The notes below the pieces were generated by a model. It searched no databases. It was not told the origin of the DNA and saw nothing but the letters and a program-made list of their open reading frames with translations. A DNA stretch of 64,000 nt from Pseudomonas chlororaphis (GTDB lineage Bacteria > Pseudomonadota > Gammaproteobacteria > Pseudomonadales > Pseudomonadaceae), in NCBI RefSeq assembly GCF_003731765.1, contig NZ_MOAL01000005.1, positions 1 to 64,000 of the forward strand, written 5' to 3'. Position 1 is the first letter of the stretch. Every line of letters begins with the position of its first letter. This document shows, in pieces, positions 52,762-62,400 of the stretch. Both the position numbers and the translations under genes were made by a program.

Positions 52762-54660
52762 TCAGTGCCCCAGCAGTTGCAGGCGCTGACGCACCGAGGC
52801 TTCGATCCCGGCAGCGTCCAGGCCGCACTCGGCGAGCATCTGTGCCGGTTTGGCGTGCTCGACGTAAGCATCGGGCAGGCCCAGGTGCAGGATCGACTTG
52901 AGGATGTTTTCCTGGGCCAGGAACTCGCTGACCGCGCCGCCGGCGCCACCCATGATGGCGTTCTCTTCGACGGTCACCAGCAGTTCGTGGCTGCCGGCGA
53001 TCTCGCGGACCAGGGCTTCATCCAGGGGTTTGACGAAACGCATGTCGACCACCGTGGCGTCCAGCTTCTCGGCCACATGCAGGGCTTCGGCCAATTGCAC
53101 GCCAAACACCAGCAAAGCGACCTGTTTGCCCTGGCGACGGATCACACCCTTGCCGATCTCGATCGGTTCCAGGTCTTTGTCGATCGGCGCGTTGGGGCCG
53201 TTGCCCCGTGGGTAGCGCACAGCCGCCGGGCCGTTGTACAGATGGCCGGTGCTGAGCATCTTGCGCAACTCGTTTTCGTCGCTCGGGGTCATCACCAGCA
53301 TGCCGGGGATGCAGCGCAGGTAAGAAAGGTCGAAACTGCCGGCGTGGGTCGGGCCGTCTTCGCCCACCAGGCCGGCACGGTCAATGGCGAACAGTACGTC
53401 GAGGTTCTGCACCGCGACGTCGTGGACCAGTTGGTCGTAGCCACGCTGGAGGAAGGTCGAATAGATCGCCACCACCGGCTTGGCGCCTTCGCAGGCCATG
53501 CCGGCCGCGAGGGTCACCGCGTGTTGTTCGGCAATCGCCACGTCAAAGTAGCGCAGCGGGAAGCGCTCGCTGAAGGCCACCAGGTCGGAGCCTTCCTTCA
53601 TCGCCGGGGTGATGCCCACCAGGCGCGGGTCGGCGGCGGCCATGTCGCACAGCCATTCGCCAAATACGCCGGAGTACTTCGGCCCGCCGGCTTTCTTCGG
53701 CGCAGCGGCCGGAGCGTCCAGGGGTTCCAGCTTGGTGATGGCGTGGTAGCCGATCGGGTCGACTTCCGCCGGGGCGAAACCTTTGCCTTTCTTGGTCACC
53801 ACGTGCAGGAATTGCGGCCCCTTGAGGTCACGCATGTTGCGCAGGGTGGCGATCAGGGTCGGCAGGTCGTGGCCGTCGATGGGGCCGATGTAGTTCCAGC
53901 CCAGTTCTTCGAACAGGGTGCCGGGGACCAGCATGCCCTTGGCGTATTCTTCGGTGCGGCGGGCGATTTCCCAGGCGCCGGGCAGGCGCGACAGGACCTT
54001 CTTGCTGCCCTCGCGCATGCTGGCGTAGGTGCGGCTGGAGAGGATCTTGGCCAGGTAGTTGGACAGCCCGCCGACATTGCGCGAGATCGACATGTCGTTG
54101 TCGTTGAGGATCACCAGCATGTTGGCGTCCACTTCCGGCGCATGGTTCAGCGCCTCGAAGGCCATGCCGGCGGTCAGCGCGCCATCACCGATCACCGCAA
54201 TCGCCTTGCGCTCGCTGCCTTGCAGGCGGGCGGCAATGGCCATGCCCAGGGCGGCGCTGATGGAGGTGCTGGAGTGACCGACGCCAAAGGTGTCGTACTC
54301 GCTTTCGGAGCGTCGCGGAAAGGCGGCCAGGCCGTCCTTCTGGCGCAGGCTGGCCATGCGCTCGCGGCGTCCGGTGAGGATCTTGTGCGGATAAGCCTGA
54401 TGACCCACGTCCCACACCAGCCGGTCGTCCGGGGTGTCGAAGACGTAATGCAGGGCGATGGTCAGCTCGATGACTCCGAGGCCGGCCCCGAAATGCCCAC
54501 CGGTCTGACCGACCGTGTAGAGCAATTCCAGGCGCAACTCATCGGCCAGGGTTTCCAGCTCGGCTTCACCTAACCGGCGCAGGCCGTCCGGCGTGTTGGC
54601 GCGGTCGAGCAGGGGCGTGGTCGGGCGTTTGCGGGGAATCTCATGAAACGTCGTGGGCAT
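52762..54660 (-). CDS. dxs: 1-deoxy-D-xylulose-5-phosphate synthase
   Basis: Dxs makes DXP from pyruvate and glyceraldehyde phosphate, the entry to the MEP isoprenoid path. The product has 632 residues. The thiamine pyrophosphate motif is GDGALTAGMAFEALNHAPEV; the second half has AEQHAVTLAAGMACEGAKPV, DRAGLVGEDGPTHAGSFDLS and the C-terminal transketolase domain. AT-rich TATAAC lies upstream of the start as a possible -10. It lies downstream of ispA on the minus strand. Confidence 0.98.
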   Translation of the reverse strand: MPTTFHEIPRKRPTTPLLDRANTPDGLRRLGEAELETLADELRLELLYTVGQTGGHFGAGLGVIELTIALHYVFDTPDDRLVWDVGHQAYPHKILTGRRERMASLRQKDGLAAFPRRSESEYDTFGVGHSSTSISAALGMAIAARLQGSERKAIAVIGDGALTAGMAFEALNHAPEVDANMLVILNDNDMSISRNVGGLSNYLAKILSSRTYASMREGSKKVLSRLPGAWEIARRTEEYAKGMLVPGTLFEELGWNYIGPIDGHDLPTLIATLRNMRDLKGPQFLHVVTKKGKGFAPAEVDPIGYHAITKLEPLDAPAAAPKKAGGPKYSGVFGEWLCDMAAADPRLVGITPAMKEGSDLVAFSERFPLRYFDVAIAEQHAVTLAAGMACEGAKPVVAIYSTFLQRGYDQLVHDVAVQNLDVLFAIDRAGLVGEDGPTHAGSFDLSYLRCIPGMLVMTPSDENELRKMLSTGHLYNGPAAVRYPRGNGPNAPIDKDLEPIEIGKGVIRRQGKQVALLVFGVQLAEALHVAEKLDATVVDMRFVKPLDEALVREIAGSHELLVTVEENAIMGGAGGAVSEFLAQENILKSILHLGLPDAYVEHAKPAQMLAECGLDAAGIEASVRQRLQLLGH

Positions 54661-54770
54661 CAGGCGAATCGTTATAGGTATAGAAGAGGCGGCAGTTTAC
54701 CTTAAGCATCGCAAGCTGCCCACGCGGAGCGCCGAACTTGGCCGATATGCAGCCTGTGCAGCGCGGCCTT

Positions 54771-55658
54771 TCAGTTACGGCGTTCGACGATATAACGCGC
54801 CAGCTCGCGCAACGGCTCGGCCGCCGCGTCAAAGGGTCGCAGGGCATGCAGTGCCTGGTCCCGCAGCTCCAGGGCGTAGGCCTTGGCTGCTTCGAGCCCG
54901 AGCAGTGCCGGGTAGGTCGGTTTGTCCCGGGCGATGTCGGCGCCCTGGCGTTTGCCCAGGGTGGCGGTATCGCTTTCCACATCGAGGATGTCGTCCTGCA
55001 CCTGGAACGCCAGGCCGATGGCCTGGGCGTAGGTCTGCAAGGACTTGAGTTCGTCTTTCTGCGCCACACCGCTGGCCAGGGCACCGAGCTTGACGCTGGC
55101 CTCGATCAGCGCGCCGGTCTTGTGCCGGTGCATGTACTCCAGGGCCTTTTGGTCCAGCTTGAGGCCCACTGAGCCGAGGTCGATGGCCTGGCCGCCGACC
55201 ATGCCTGCCGGGCCTGCCGCCAGCGCCAGGGCGCTGACCATCTGCAGGCGGATCTCGGTGCTGGCCTGGCTCAGGTTCGGGTCCAGCAGGGCACTGAAGG
55301 CCAGGCTCTGCAAACCGTCGCCGGCGAGGATCGCGCAGGCTTCATCGAAGGCTTTGTGGGTGGTGGGCTGGCCGCGACGCAGGTCGTCATCGTCCATGGC
55401 TGGCAAATCGTCGTGGACCAGGGAATAGGCGTGGATCAGCTCCACCGCGCAGGCCGCGCCGTTGGCTTGCTCGGGCTTGCCGCCCAGGGCCTCGCAGGCG
55501 GCGTAGGCCAGCAATGGACGCACGCGCTTGCCGCCATTCATCACGCTGTAGCGCATGGCTTCATAAAGGCGGGCGAGTTCGGGGCTTGGAGCGATGAACA
55601 GGGATTGCAGGGCGGCGTCGACGCGGGCCTGACTGCTGGCCTGATAGGCGGCAATCAT
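54771..55658 (-). CDS. ispA: Farnesyl diphosphate synthase
   Basis: IspA lengthens DMAPP with two IPP units to farnesyl diphosphate. The product has 295 residues. The first Asp-rich motif is in SLVHDDLPAMDDDDLRRG, the second in FQVQDDILDVESDTATLGKR, and the conserved GGKRVRPLLAYAACEALG block precedes them. It overlaps xseB by four bases. Together with dxs it forms the MEP gene group seen across gammaproteobacteria. Confidence 0.97.
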   Translation of the reverse strand: MIAAYQASSQARVDAALQSLFIAPSPELARLYEAMRYSVMNGGKRVRPLLAYAACEALGGKPEQANGAACAVELIHAYSLVHDDLPAMDDDDLRRGQPTTHKAFDEACAILAGDGLQSLAFSALLDPNLSQASTEIRLQMVSALALAAGPAGMVGGQAIDLGSVGLKLDQKALEYMHRHKTGALIEASVKLGALASGVAQKDELKSLQTYAQAIGLAFQVQDDILDVESDTATLGKRQGADIARDKPTYPALLGLEAAKAYALELRDQALHALRPFDAAAEPLRELARYIVERRN

Positions 55659-55897
55659 TCTGGCTGTTCCGCATCGAAAGGTTGCTCCGCCAGTTCGCCA
55701 TCGCGCTCCAGCAGGACCTGCACTTTCTGCTCGGCCTGGGCCAGGGCGGCCTGGCAGTCACGGGTCAGGCCGATGCCTTGTTCAAAGGCGGTCAACGAGT
55801 CTTCCAGCGACAGCTCGCCGTTCTCCAGGCGCTCGACCAGGGTTTGCAGGTCGGCGAGGGATTGTTCGAAATCTAAGGCAGCTTTTTTGCGGGCCAT
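55655..55897 (-). CDS. xseB: Exodeoxyribonuclease VII small subunit
   Basis: The small subunit of exonuclease VII, which degrades single-stranded DNA. It has 80 residues, ALDFEQSLADLQTLVERLEN, then GELSLEDSLTAFEQGIGLTR, the whole family domain. It is the first gene of the xseB-ispA-dxs group on the minus strand and overlaps ispA (ATGA). xseA is elsewhere. Confidence 0.97.
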   Translation of the reverse strand: MARKKAALDFEQSLADLQTLVERLENGELSLEDSLTAFEQGIGLTRDCQAALAQAEQKVQVLLERDGELAEQPFDAEQPE

Positions 55898-56298
55898 GGC
55901 GGCTATCCCGGTTGACGTTAAACCGGCGCGACACTAGCAGACAGAGGGTTTTGGGGCAAATGAGAAGCGCTTGCTGGCGCCTACCTGCCAGCACTCTTCG
56001 TGGGCTGATTCAAGCCTGAATCCGGGACGTTTGATGGGGCTTGGCAAGACTCACTCTGCGCAAGCGATGGTGACGGGATTCCGGGTCGGTGATGTCGCCG
56101 TAATGGCACGTGTGGCGGGGTTTTCAGGGCATTGCCGATTCCCTCGCAAAATCCCCTTTCGCCAATTGTGTAACAGACGCCAAGTCGCTAATCTGCCGCC
56201 TTTCCAGGGCCCACTGTCGCTGGGCTCTTTTCTGAATCTTTGCAGCTGCGCCGCGGACCTGGCGCCAGGGTTTTCCCATGCATGGCAGGACGCAGTAC
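55898..56298. other. Intergenic region between xseB and the mag operon
   Basis: Four hundred bases between divergent operons. No convincing gene is seen on either strand. It holds a REP-like hairpin (GCTGGC at 55973-55978 with GCCAGC at 55987-55992), a candidate promoter for mag (next entry), and otherwise plain GC-rich sequence. It is the point where the P. aeruginosa-like gene order jumps from the xseB region to the mag operon. Confidence 0.7.
56166..56194 (+). promoter_or_regulatory. Putative sigma70 promoter of the mag operon
   Basis: TTGTGT (56166-56171), 17 bases and TAATCT (56189-56194). The leader would be about 98 bases. Mag expression in P. aeruginosa is under Gac/Rsm control, but no clear RsmA site was confirmed here. 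Confidence 0.4.
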
Positions 56299-57090
56299 AT
56301 GCGCGCTCTATCCTCCCTTCTGCTGGCCCTGGGCGTGGCCGCGACGGCGTTCGCCGAGCCTTCCGCCGAACTGCAGGAACCGCTGGCCGGCTGGCGTTAT
56401 TCCGGGTTGCTGGACCGCAGCGAAAACCCGCAAGTGGCCTACCCGACGCCACCCATCGACCGCGGCATCCAGCGCAATCGCACCATGATCGAAGGCCAGC
56501 TCAAGGCCATCGGGCACTTGCGCCAGCCCCACAGCCTGTCGGTGAACGGCAATCCGTTGAACCTGTACACCGATGAGCAGGGGCGTTTCGGTCGCCCCTA
56601 TGCCTTTGGCGCCGGCTCCAACAGCGTTGAAGTGCGCAGCTCCGAGGGCAAGTCCCTCAAGCGTGTGCAGTTCTACGAAGCCAACGACTCCAAGACTCCG
56701 GCGCGTATCCGCGTGGTGCTGGGCTGGGACGACCCCAAGGCTGAGCTGGACATGCACATCATTACGCCCGACGGGCAGCATGCATTCTTCGGCCACCCGG
56801 GCCTGACCAATGGCGGTGGCCTCGACCCGGATGGCGTCGACGGCCCCGGCCCGGAAATGTTCACCATGACCGCGCCCCTGCACGGCACCTACCTGATTTA
56901 CGTCAACTACTGGGGCAACTTCGGCAGTGGCGGCTATAACTTCGAGGCGGGCAGTAACCAGAACGAGATGATCACGTCGCAGATCAACCTGGTGCTCAAC
57001 GAAAACACCGTCAACGAAAAACGCGAGACCTTTATTGTTCCGATGCGCGCCATTGGCGACCTGTTGCTGGTCAAGTCTTTCACCTATTGA
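56299..57090 (+). CDS. magA: MagA/YfaP-like DUF2135 protein
   Basis: First gene of the macroglobulin operon, 263 residues. The signal peptide is MRALSSLLLALGVAATAFA; ATG at 56299 has AGGA nine bases ahead, and an ATG at 56278 is the alternative. The DUF2135 domain is in RVVLGWDDPKAELDMHIITP and GTYLIYVNYWGNFGSGGYNF. E. coli YfaP has the same relation to YfaS. Its part in the complex is unknown. Confidence 0.88.
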   Translation: MRALSSLLLALGVAATAFAEPSAELQEPLAGWRYSGLLDRSENPQVAYPTPPIDRGIQRNRTMIEGQLKAIGHLRQPHSLSVNGNPLNLYTDEQGRFGRPYAFGAGSNSVEVRSSEGKSLKRVQFYEANDSKTPARIRVVLGWDDPKAELDMHIITPDGQHAFFGHPGLTNGGGLDPDGVDGPGPEMFTMTAPLHGTYLIYVNYWGNFGSGGYNFEAGSNQNEMITSQINLVLNENTVNEKRETFIVPMRAIGDLLLVKSFTY

Positions 57091-57127
57091 ACATCCCGCT
57101 CCACGGATGAATTGGGCTTTGTGAATC

Positions 57128-58840
57128 ATGAGCGAAAACACTGCATCCCCGTCGGCCGGCGTGCCCGGCACAGAACAACCCGGCAAGCCGCGGCGCTGGC
57201 CGGCCCTGGTCATGGGCCTGTGCCTGGTGGCCGCGGTCGCCAGCGGCCTGGGTTGCAAGCCCAAGGCGCCGGTGGCGGAACTGGCCGGTGACAAGCTGGG
57301 CCTGAGCCGGCCCGACGGCCTGCTGGAAACCCACTCCCTGACCCAATTGCCCAAGGACCTGCTGGCAGTGCCGTTCCTCAAGGAAACGCTGACCGAGGAC
57401 TTCGTTTTCTATTACGAAACCCACGCGGATCGCCTGGGCCTGATCGGCAGCCTGCGACGAATCATCTACGAGCATGACCTGAAGCTGCAGGACAGCCTGA
57501 TCGAGCAGCTCTTCGACCAGCCGGCGGACGTGGCCCTGTGGCGCGGCGCCGACGGTCGCCTGAAAGACTTCCTGCTGGTGATGGACCGCGGCGGCCTGGC
57601 CAAGCTGTTGGAGCCCCTGGCCAAAGCGGCCCTGGACGACACCCAGTTGAGCAAGCTGGCGGACCTGAAAGTTTCCGGCGATGAAGTGGCGCTGTACCAG
57701 CTCAATTACAACGCCAGCCGTTCGCTGGCGTTCGCTTCCTACGGCGACAAGCTGGTGGTGCTGTCCAACCCGACCAAGCTCTACGACCCGGCCAGTGGCC
57801 CCAGTGATGAGCCGGGCAGTGTCTCCACCACCGCCCTGGAGGCCTTGCTCAAGGGCGACAAACTCTTCCCCGAAGCCTTTGGCCTGGAAGCGCGCAAGCC
57901 CGAGGTTCAGCAGCGCCTGACGGTCAACGCCAGTGTCCTGGCCATGGGTTACCAGCGGTTTATCCCGAACTTCTCCGGCCTGCGCTTCGACATGGACGAC
58001 AAGGGCTGGCACAGCTATCTGGCCATGGATGAGCTGGAAGACCAGCCGGACTTTGACTTCAAGCCGATCTGGCAAGCCATGCCCATGGGCGCCAGCGCCT
58101 GCGTGGCACTGCCCCTGGCCGCCGAGCAGCAACAACCGCTGCTGGTGAAACTGGGCGCCGACGCCTCGATTGCCAAGGCCCTGACCGAGCAGATGGCCGG
58201 TGCCGCCGGCCTCTGCTGGTACGCCGACTCGCGGCTGTACACGCCGCTGCTGGTGGCCAGCCTGAAAGATCAGGACAACGCCAAGCTCGACGCTGAACTG
58301 GGCAAGCTGTTCGGCTCCATGGTCGGTTCGCTGGAAGGCAAGGTGCCCGAGAAGGTGTTCCCGGTGACCGAGCAGCAGAACGGCGACAGCCATCAGTGGC
58401 AGCGCCAGGTCAGCTCCAATTTTGGCCAGTACCCAGCCGACCAGGCCAAGGATCCGCAGGCGATTACCGGCCGTGCCTTTATGCAGGTGAGCCTGGCCCG
58501 CCATGGCTCCACCCTGTTGTTCTCCCTCGACGACAAACTGGTGGGCAAGGCCCTGGGCACCCTGGACAAACGTTTCCCGCCCCTGGCTGACGTGGTACCC
58601 AAGGACGTGCTGATGCCGGTGTACCTGGGCCCGGACTCCCTGGCCCAACTGATGCAGCAGGAAACCTTCGACAGCCTGCCCCAGGACATGGAGCCGGTGT
58701 TCAACAACGCCGCGCAAACCTACCTGGTGCCCAAGCTGCGCAAGCTCGGTGGCTACGGCAAGTACGCCCTGACCCTGCCGGAGGGCAGCGAGCCCAATGG
58801 CCATTGGCAATGGCTGCCCCTGCAATGGCGCGCACTGTGA
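57128..58840 (+). CDS. magB: MagB/YfaA-like DUF2138 protein
   Basis: A 570-residue protein with an N-terminal signal-anchor (WPALVMGLCLVAAVASGLGC) after a short Pro-rich cytoplasmic tail, so most of it is periplasmic. DUF2138 length and blocks fit, for example DLLAVPFLKETLTEDFVFYY and NASVLAMGYQRFIPNFSGLR. Known only as part of the mag operon; no enzyme motif is visible. It overlaps magC by 16 bases when that gene starts at 58825. Confidence 0.85.
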   Translation: MSENTASPSAGVPGTEQPGKPRRWPALVMGLCLVAAVASGLGCKPKAPVAELAGDKLGLSRPDGLLETHSLTQLPKDLLAVPFLKETLTEDFVFYYETHADRLGLIGSLRRIIYEHDLKLQDSLIEQLFDQPADVALWRGADGRLKDFLLVMDRGGLAKLLEPLAKAALDDTQLSKLADLKVSGDEVALYQLNYNASRSLAFASYGDKLVVLSNPTKLYDPASGPSDEPGSVSTTALEALLKGDKLFPEAFGLEARKPEVQQRLTVNASVLAMGYQRFIPNFSGLRFDMDDKGWHSYLAMDELEDQPDFDFKPIWQAMPMGASACVALPLAAEQQQPLLVKLGADASIAKALTEQMAGAAGLCWYADSRLYTPLLVASLKDQDNAKLDAELGKLFGSMVGSLEGKVPEKVFPVTEQQNGDSHQWQRQVSSNFGQYPADQAKDPQAITGRAFMQVSLARHGSTLLFSLDDKLVGKALGTLDKRFPPLADVVPKDVLMPVYLGPDSLAQLMQQETFDSLPQDMEPVFNNAAQTYLVPKLRKLGGYGKYALTLPEGSEPNGHWQWLPLQWRAL

Positions 58841-59484
58841 GTGCATGGCGCAACCGCCTCGGCAGCCTCGGCCTGTTGGCTTTGCTGCTGAGCAATGCCG
58901 TGGGCGCGACCCAGGTTTCGCCGCTGGACGTGCAGCAGTCCCAGGTGTTCCGTGCCTGGTTCGTGCGCATTGCCCAGGAGCAACTGAGCCAAGGCCCGAG
59001 CCCGCGCTGGTACCAGCAGGACTGTGCGGGCCTGGTGCGCTTTGCCGCCAATGAAGCGCTTAAGGTCCACGACAACAAATGGCTGCGGGCCAATGGCCTG
59101 TCCAACCGCTACCTGCCGCCGGAGCTGCAATTGAGCGAAGGCCAGCGCCGCCTGGCCCAGCAGTGGCAGCAGGGCGGCGGCAAGGTCGGGCCCTACGTCA
59201 ACGCCATCAAGCTGATCCAGTTCAACAGCCAGTTGGTGAGCCGCGACCTGGGTCAGGCGCGCCCCGGCGACTTGCTGTTCTTCGACCAGGGTGACGACCA
59301 GCACCTGATGATCTGGATGGGCCGCAACATCGCCTATCACACCGGCACCACTACCCCCACCGACAACGGCATGCGCTCGGCTAGCGTGCAGCAACTGATG
59401 ACATGGAAGGACACCCGATGGATACCCGACTCAGCCAACCCCAACTTCATCGGCATCTATCGACTGAACTTCCTCACCCAATGA
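58825..59484 (+). CDS. magC: MagC/YfaT-like DUF1175 protein with NlpC/P60-like signature
   Basis: A 219-residue secreted protein; signal region RLGSLGLLALLLSNAVGA. The start at 58825 is uncertain; ATG at 58810 and TTG at 58804 are in frame. The body contains QQDCAGLVRFAANEAL (Cys67), then ARPGDLLFFDQGDDQHLMIW (His160) and AYHTGTT (His172). This Cys / PGDLLFF / His order is the pattern of NlpC/P60 cysteine peptidases. A peptidoglycan or peptide cleavage role is inferred, not shown. It ends in ATGA shared with magD. Confidence 0.85.
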   Translation: MARTVSAWRNRLGSLGLLALLLSNAVGATQVSPLDVQQSQVFRAWFVRIAQEQLSQGPSPRWYQQDCAGLVRFAANEALKVHDNKWLRANGLSNRYLPPELQLSEGQRRLAQQWQQGGGKVGPYVNAIKLIQFNSQLVSRDLGQARPGDLLFFDQGDDQHLMIWMGRNIAYHTGTTTPTDNGMRSASVQQLMTWKDTRWIPDSANPNFIGIYRLNFLTQ

Positions 59485-62400
59485 GCGAATCCCGTATGTC
59501 CCGTTTTCTGTTTCGCCTGACTGTGCTCCTGACCCTGGTGCTGCCGGTGTCGCTCGCCAACGCCGAAGACACGGTGCGGCCGAGCGATTACACGCCGCTT
59601 TCCGGTGAGAGCTTCTTCCTCCTGGCCGACAGCAGCTTCGCCAGTGACGAGCAGGCCATGGTGCGCCTGGAAGCCCCGGGCCGGGATTACCGGCGGTTTC
59701 GCATGGAGCCCTATGGCGGTGCGGATATCCGCGTGTATCGGATCAACCAGCCCTTGGATTTCCTCAAGCGCCAGAAGAACCTGCACCGTGTGGTCAGTGA
59801 CGGTCAGTTCAAGGGCGAGGGCCTGTCCAACACCCTGTCGTACCTGTGGGACAACTGGTACCGCAAATCCCGTCGGGTGATGCAGCGTGCGTTCTCCTAC
59901 GAGTCGCGCAAGCAAGTCATCGACGAAGTCCCCGAGCTGCGCATGGGCAACTCCATGCTGGCGCCGACGCCTTATGACACGCATCCGCAGTTCGCCTTGA
60001 TGCCGGGCCTGCCGCTGGTCACCCAGTTCCGTTACCCGCTGTGGCAGGCCCGGCCGATCCAGCCGCCCGAGGGCGTGAACCTGGCCGGTTCGTCCAGCGA
60101 GTTTGTCAGCGTTTCCCCAGGCAACGTCTACATCCCCCTGGGCAACCTCAAGCCGGGCCTGTACCTGGTGGAGGCGCTGGTCGGCAAGTACCGCGCCACC
60201 ACCATGGTCTTCGTTTCCAACACCGTGGCGGTAAGCAAGATTGCCGGTGACGAGTTGCTGGTGTGGGCCGCGCGCAAACACGAAGGCAGCTCGGTGCCCA
60301 AGGTCAATGTGCTGTGGACCGACGGCCTCGGCGTGATGAGCAGCGGCGCCACGGACGCTGAGGGCCTGCTGCGCCTCAAGCACGTCAGCCCGGAACGCTC
60401 CTACGTGATCGGTGAAGACGAGGAGGGCGGGGTCTTCGTTTCCGAGAACTTCTATTACGACAGTGAAATCTACGACACCAAGCTCTATGCCTTTACCGAC
60501 CGGCCGCTGTACCGGCCGGGGGATTGGGTGTCGCTGAAGATCGTCGGTCGCGAGTTCAAGAACGCCCGGGATTCGGTGCAGCCTGGCGCCGCGGCGGTCA
60601 ATGTCAGTGTGCTGGATGCCACGGGCACCGCCTTGCAGACCCTGGCCCTGAACCTGGATTCCAAGGCCGGTACCCAGGCGCGTTTCCAGTTGCCGGAAAA
60701 TGCCGTGGCCGGTGGTTACGAACTGCGTTTCAGCTACAAGGATCAGGTCTACAGCAGCGCCTTCCGCGTTGCCGAGTACATCAAGCCGCACTTTGAAATT
60801 TCCCTGGCCCTGGCCAAGCAGGACTTCAAGACCAACGAGCCGGTCAAGGGCAGCCTGGTGCTGCTGTACCCGGACGGCAAACCGGTGGCCAACGCCAAGC
60901 TGCAACTGAGCCTGCGGGCCCAGCAACTGTCCATGGTGGATAACGAGCTGCAATACATGGGGCAGTTCCCGGTGGAGCTGACCAGCACTGAACTGACCAC
61001 CGACGCCAAGGGCAGTGCGACCCTGGATTTGCCTGCGGCAGACAAGCCCAGCCGCTACATGCTTACGGTCTTTGCCAGCGACGGCGCGGCCTACCGGGTC
61101 AAGACCACCAAGGAAATCCTGATCGAGCGCGGCGCTGCCAGCTTCAGCCTGAAAGCCCCGCAACGCTTCAGTGCGGTGGGCGACAAGGTGCAATTCAGCT
61201 ACGCCAATGAAAATACCAGCGAGCAAGCCAAGACCCTCAAGCCCAACCGCTACGGCTGGGTACGCCTGGAAGACCAGAGCACCGGCGAAGGCAAGCTGGC
61301 GGCCGGCGACAGCGGGTTCAGCCTGGCCTTCGAGCGTCCGGGGACTTACAACCTGACCCTCAAGGACGAGCATGACCGGGTATTGGGCGGCACCAGCCAC
61401 TCGGTCACCGGTGACGGAGTCAAGGCGGTGCCGGGCACCGTGGAAATCGTCCTCGACAAGCAGGAGTACAAGGCCGGTGACGAAGCCCTGGCGCTGATCA
61501 CTTTCCCTGAACCGGTGAGCGATGCCTTGCTGTCCCTGGAACGGGACAAGGTCGAGGCCACCGCGCTGCTGTCCAAAGGCGGCGACTGGCTGAAAGTCGA
61601 GGCCCTGAGCCCCACCCAATACCGCGTGCGGGTGCCGGTCAAAGACAGCTTCGCGCCGAACCTGACCTTCTCCGTGCTGTACACCAAGGGCGGCGAATAC
61701 AGCTTCCAGAATGCTGGCATCAAGGTGGTCACGCCGCAGATCGATGTGGCCATCGCCACCGACAAGGACAGCTACCAGCCGGGCGAAACGGTGATCGTGG
61801 ACCTGTCCACGCAGTTCGCCGGCAAGCCGATCCCGGCCCATTTGACGGTCAGCGTGGTGGACGAAATGGTCTACGCCCTGCAACCGGAAGTGGCCCCGAG
61901 CATCGATCAGTTCTTCTATCACCCACGGCGCAACAACGTGCGCACCAGCGCCAGCCTGTCGTTCATCAGCTACGACGTGGCCCTGCCGGGCAGCCCGACG
62001 GCCCCGGGCAAGGCCAACCGCAGCGAGCGCGGGGTCAAGGTGCTGGAGCGTCCGCGGCGTGAAGAGGTGGACACCGCCGCCTGGCAGCCGGAGTTGTTGA
62101 CCGATGCCAGTGGCAAGGTCCGTTTCAGCTTCCGCATGCCTGACTCCCTGACCCGCTGGCGCATCACCGCGCGGGCGATTGCCGACGCCGGCCAAGTGGG
62201 GCAGAAGAAACAGTTCGTCCGCTCCGACAAGGCGCTGTACCTGAAGTGGAGTGGCCCAACGCGCTTCCGCTCGGGCGACAAGCCGGACCTTGGGGTCTTT
62301 GCGTTCAGCCAGTCGGAGAAGGAGGTCAAGGCCGAACTGGTGATCCATTACGCCGGTGAAACCCAGCGCCTGCCCCTGACCTTGAAACAGGGCATCAACT

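Noticed and set aside
52708..54573. A 621-codon plus-strand frame opposite dxs
   Set aside because: Antisense shadow of dxs; no start context or conserved motif.
57080..58846. A 588-codon minus-strand frame opposite magB
   Set aside because: Antisense shadow of magB with composition typical of such frames in high-GC genomes.
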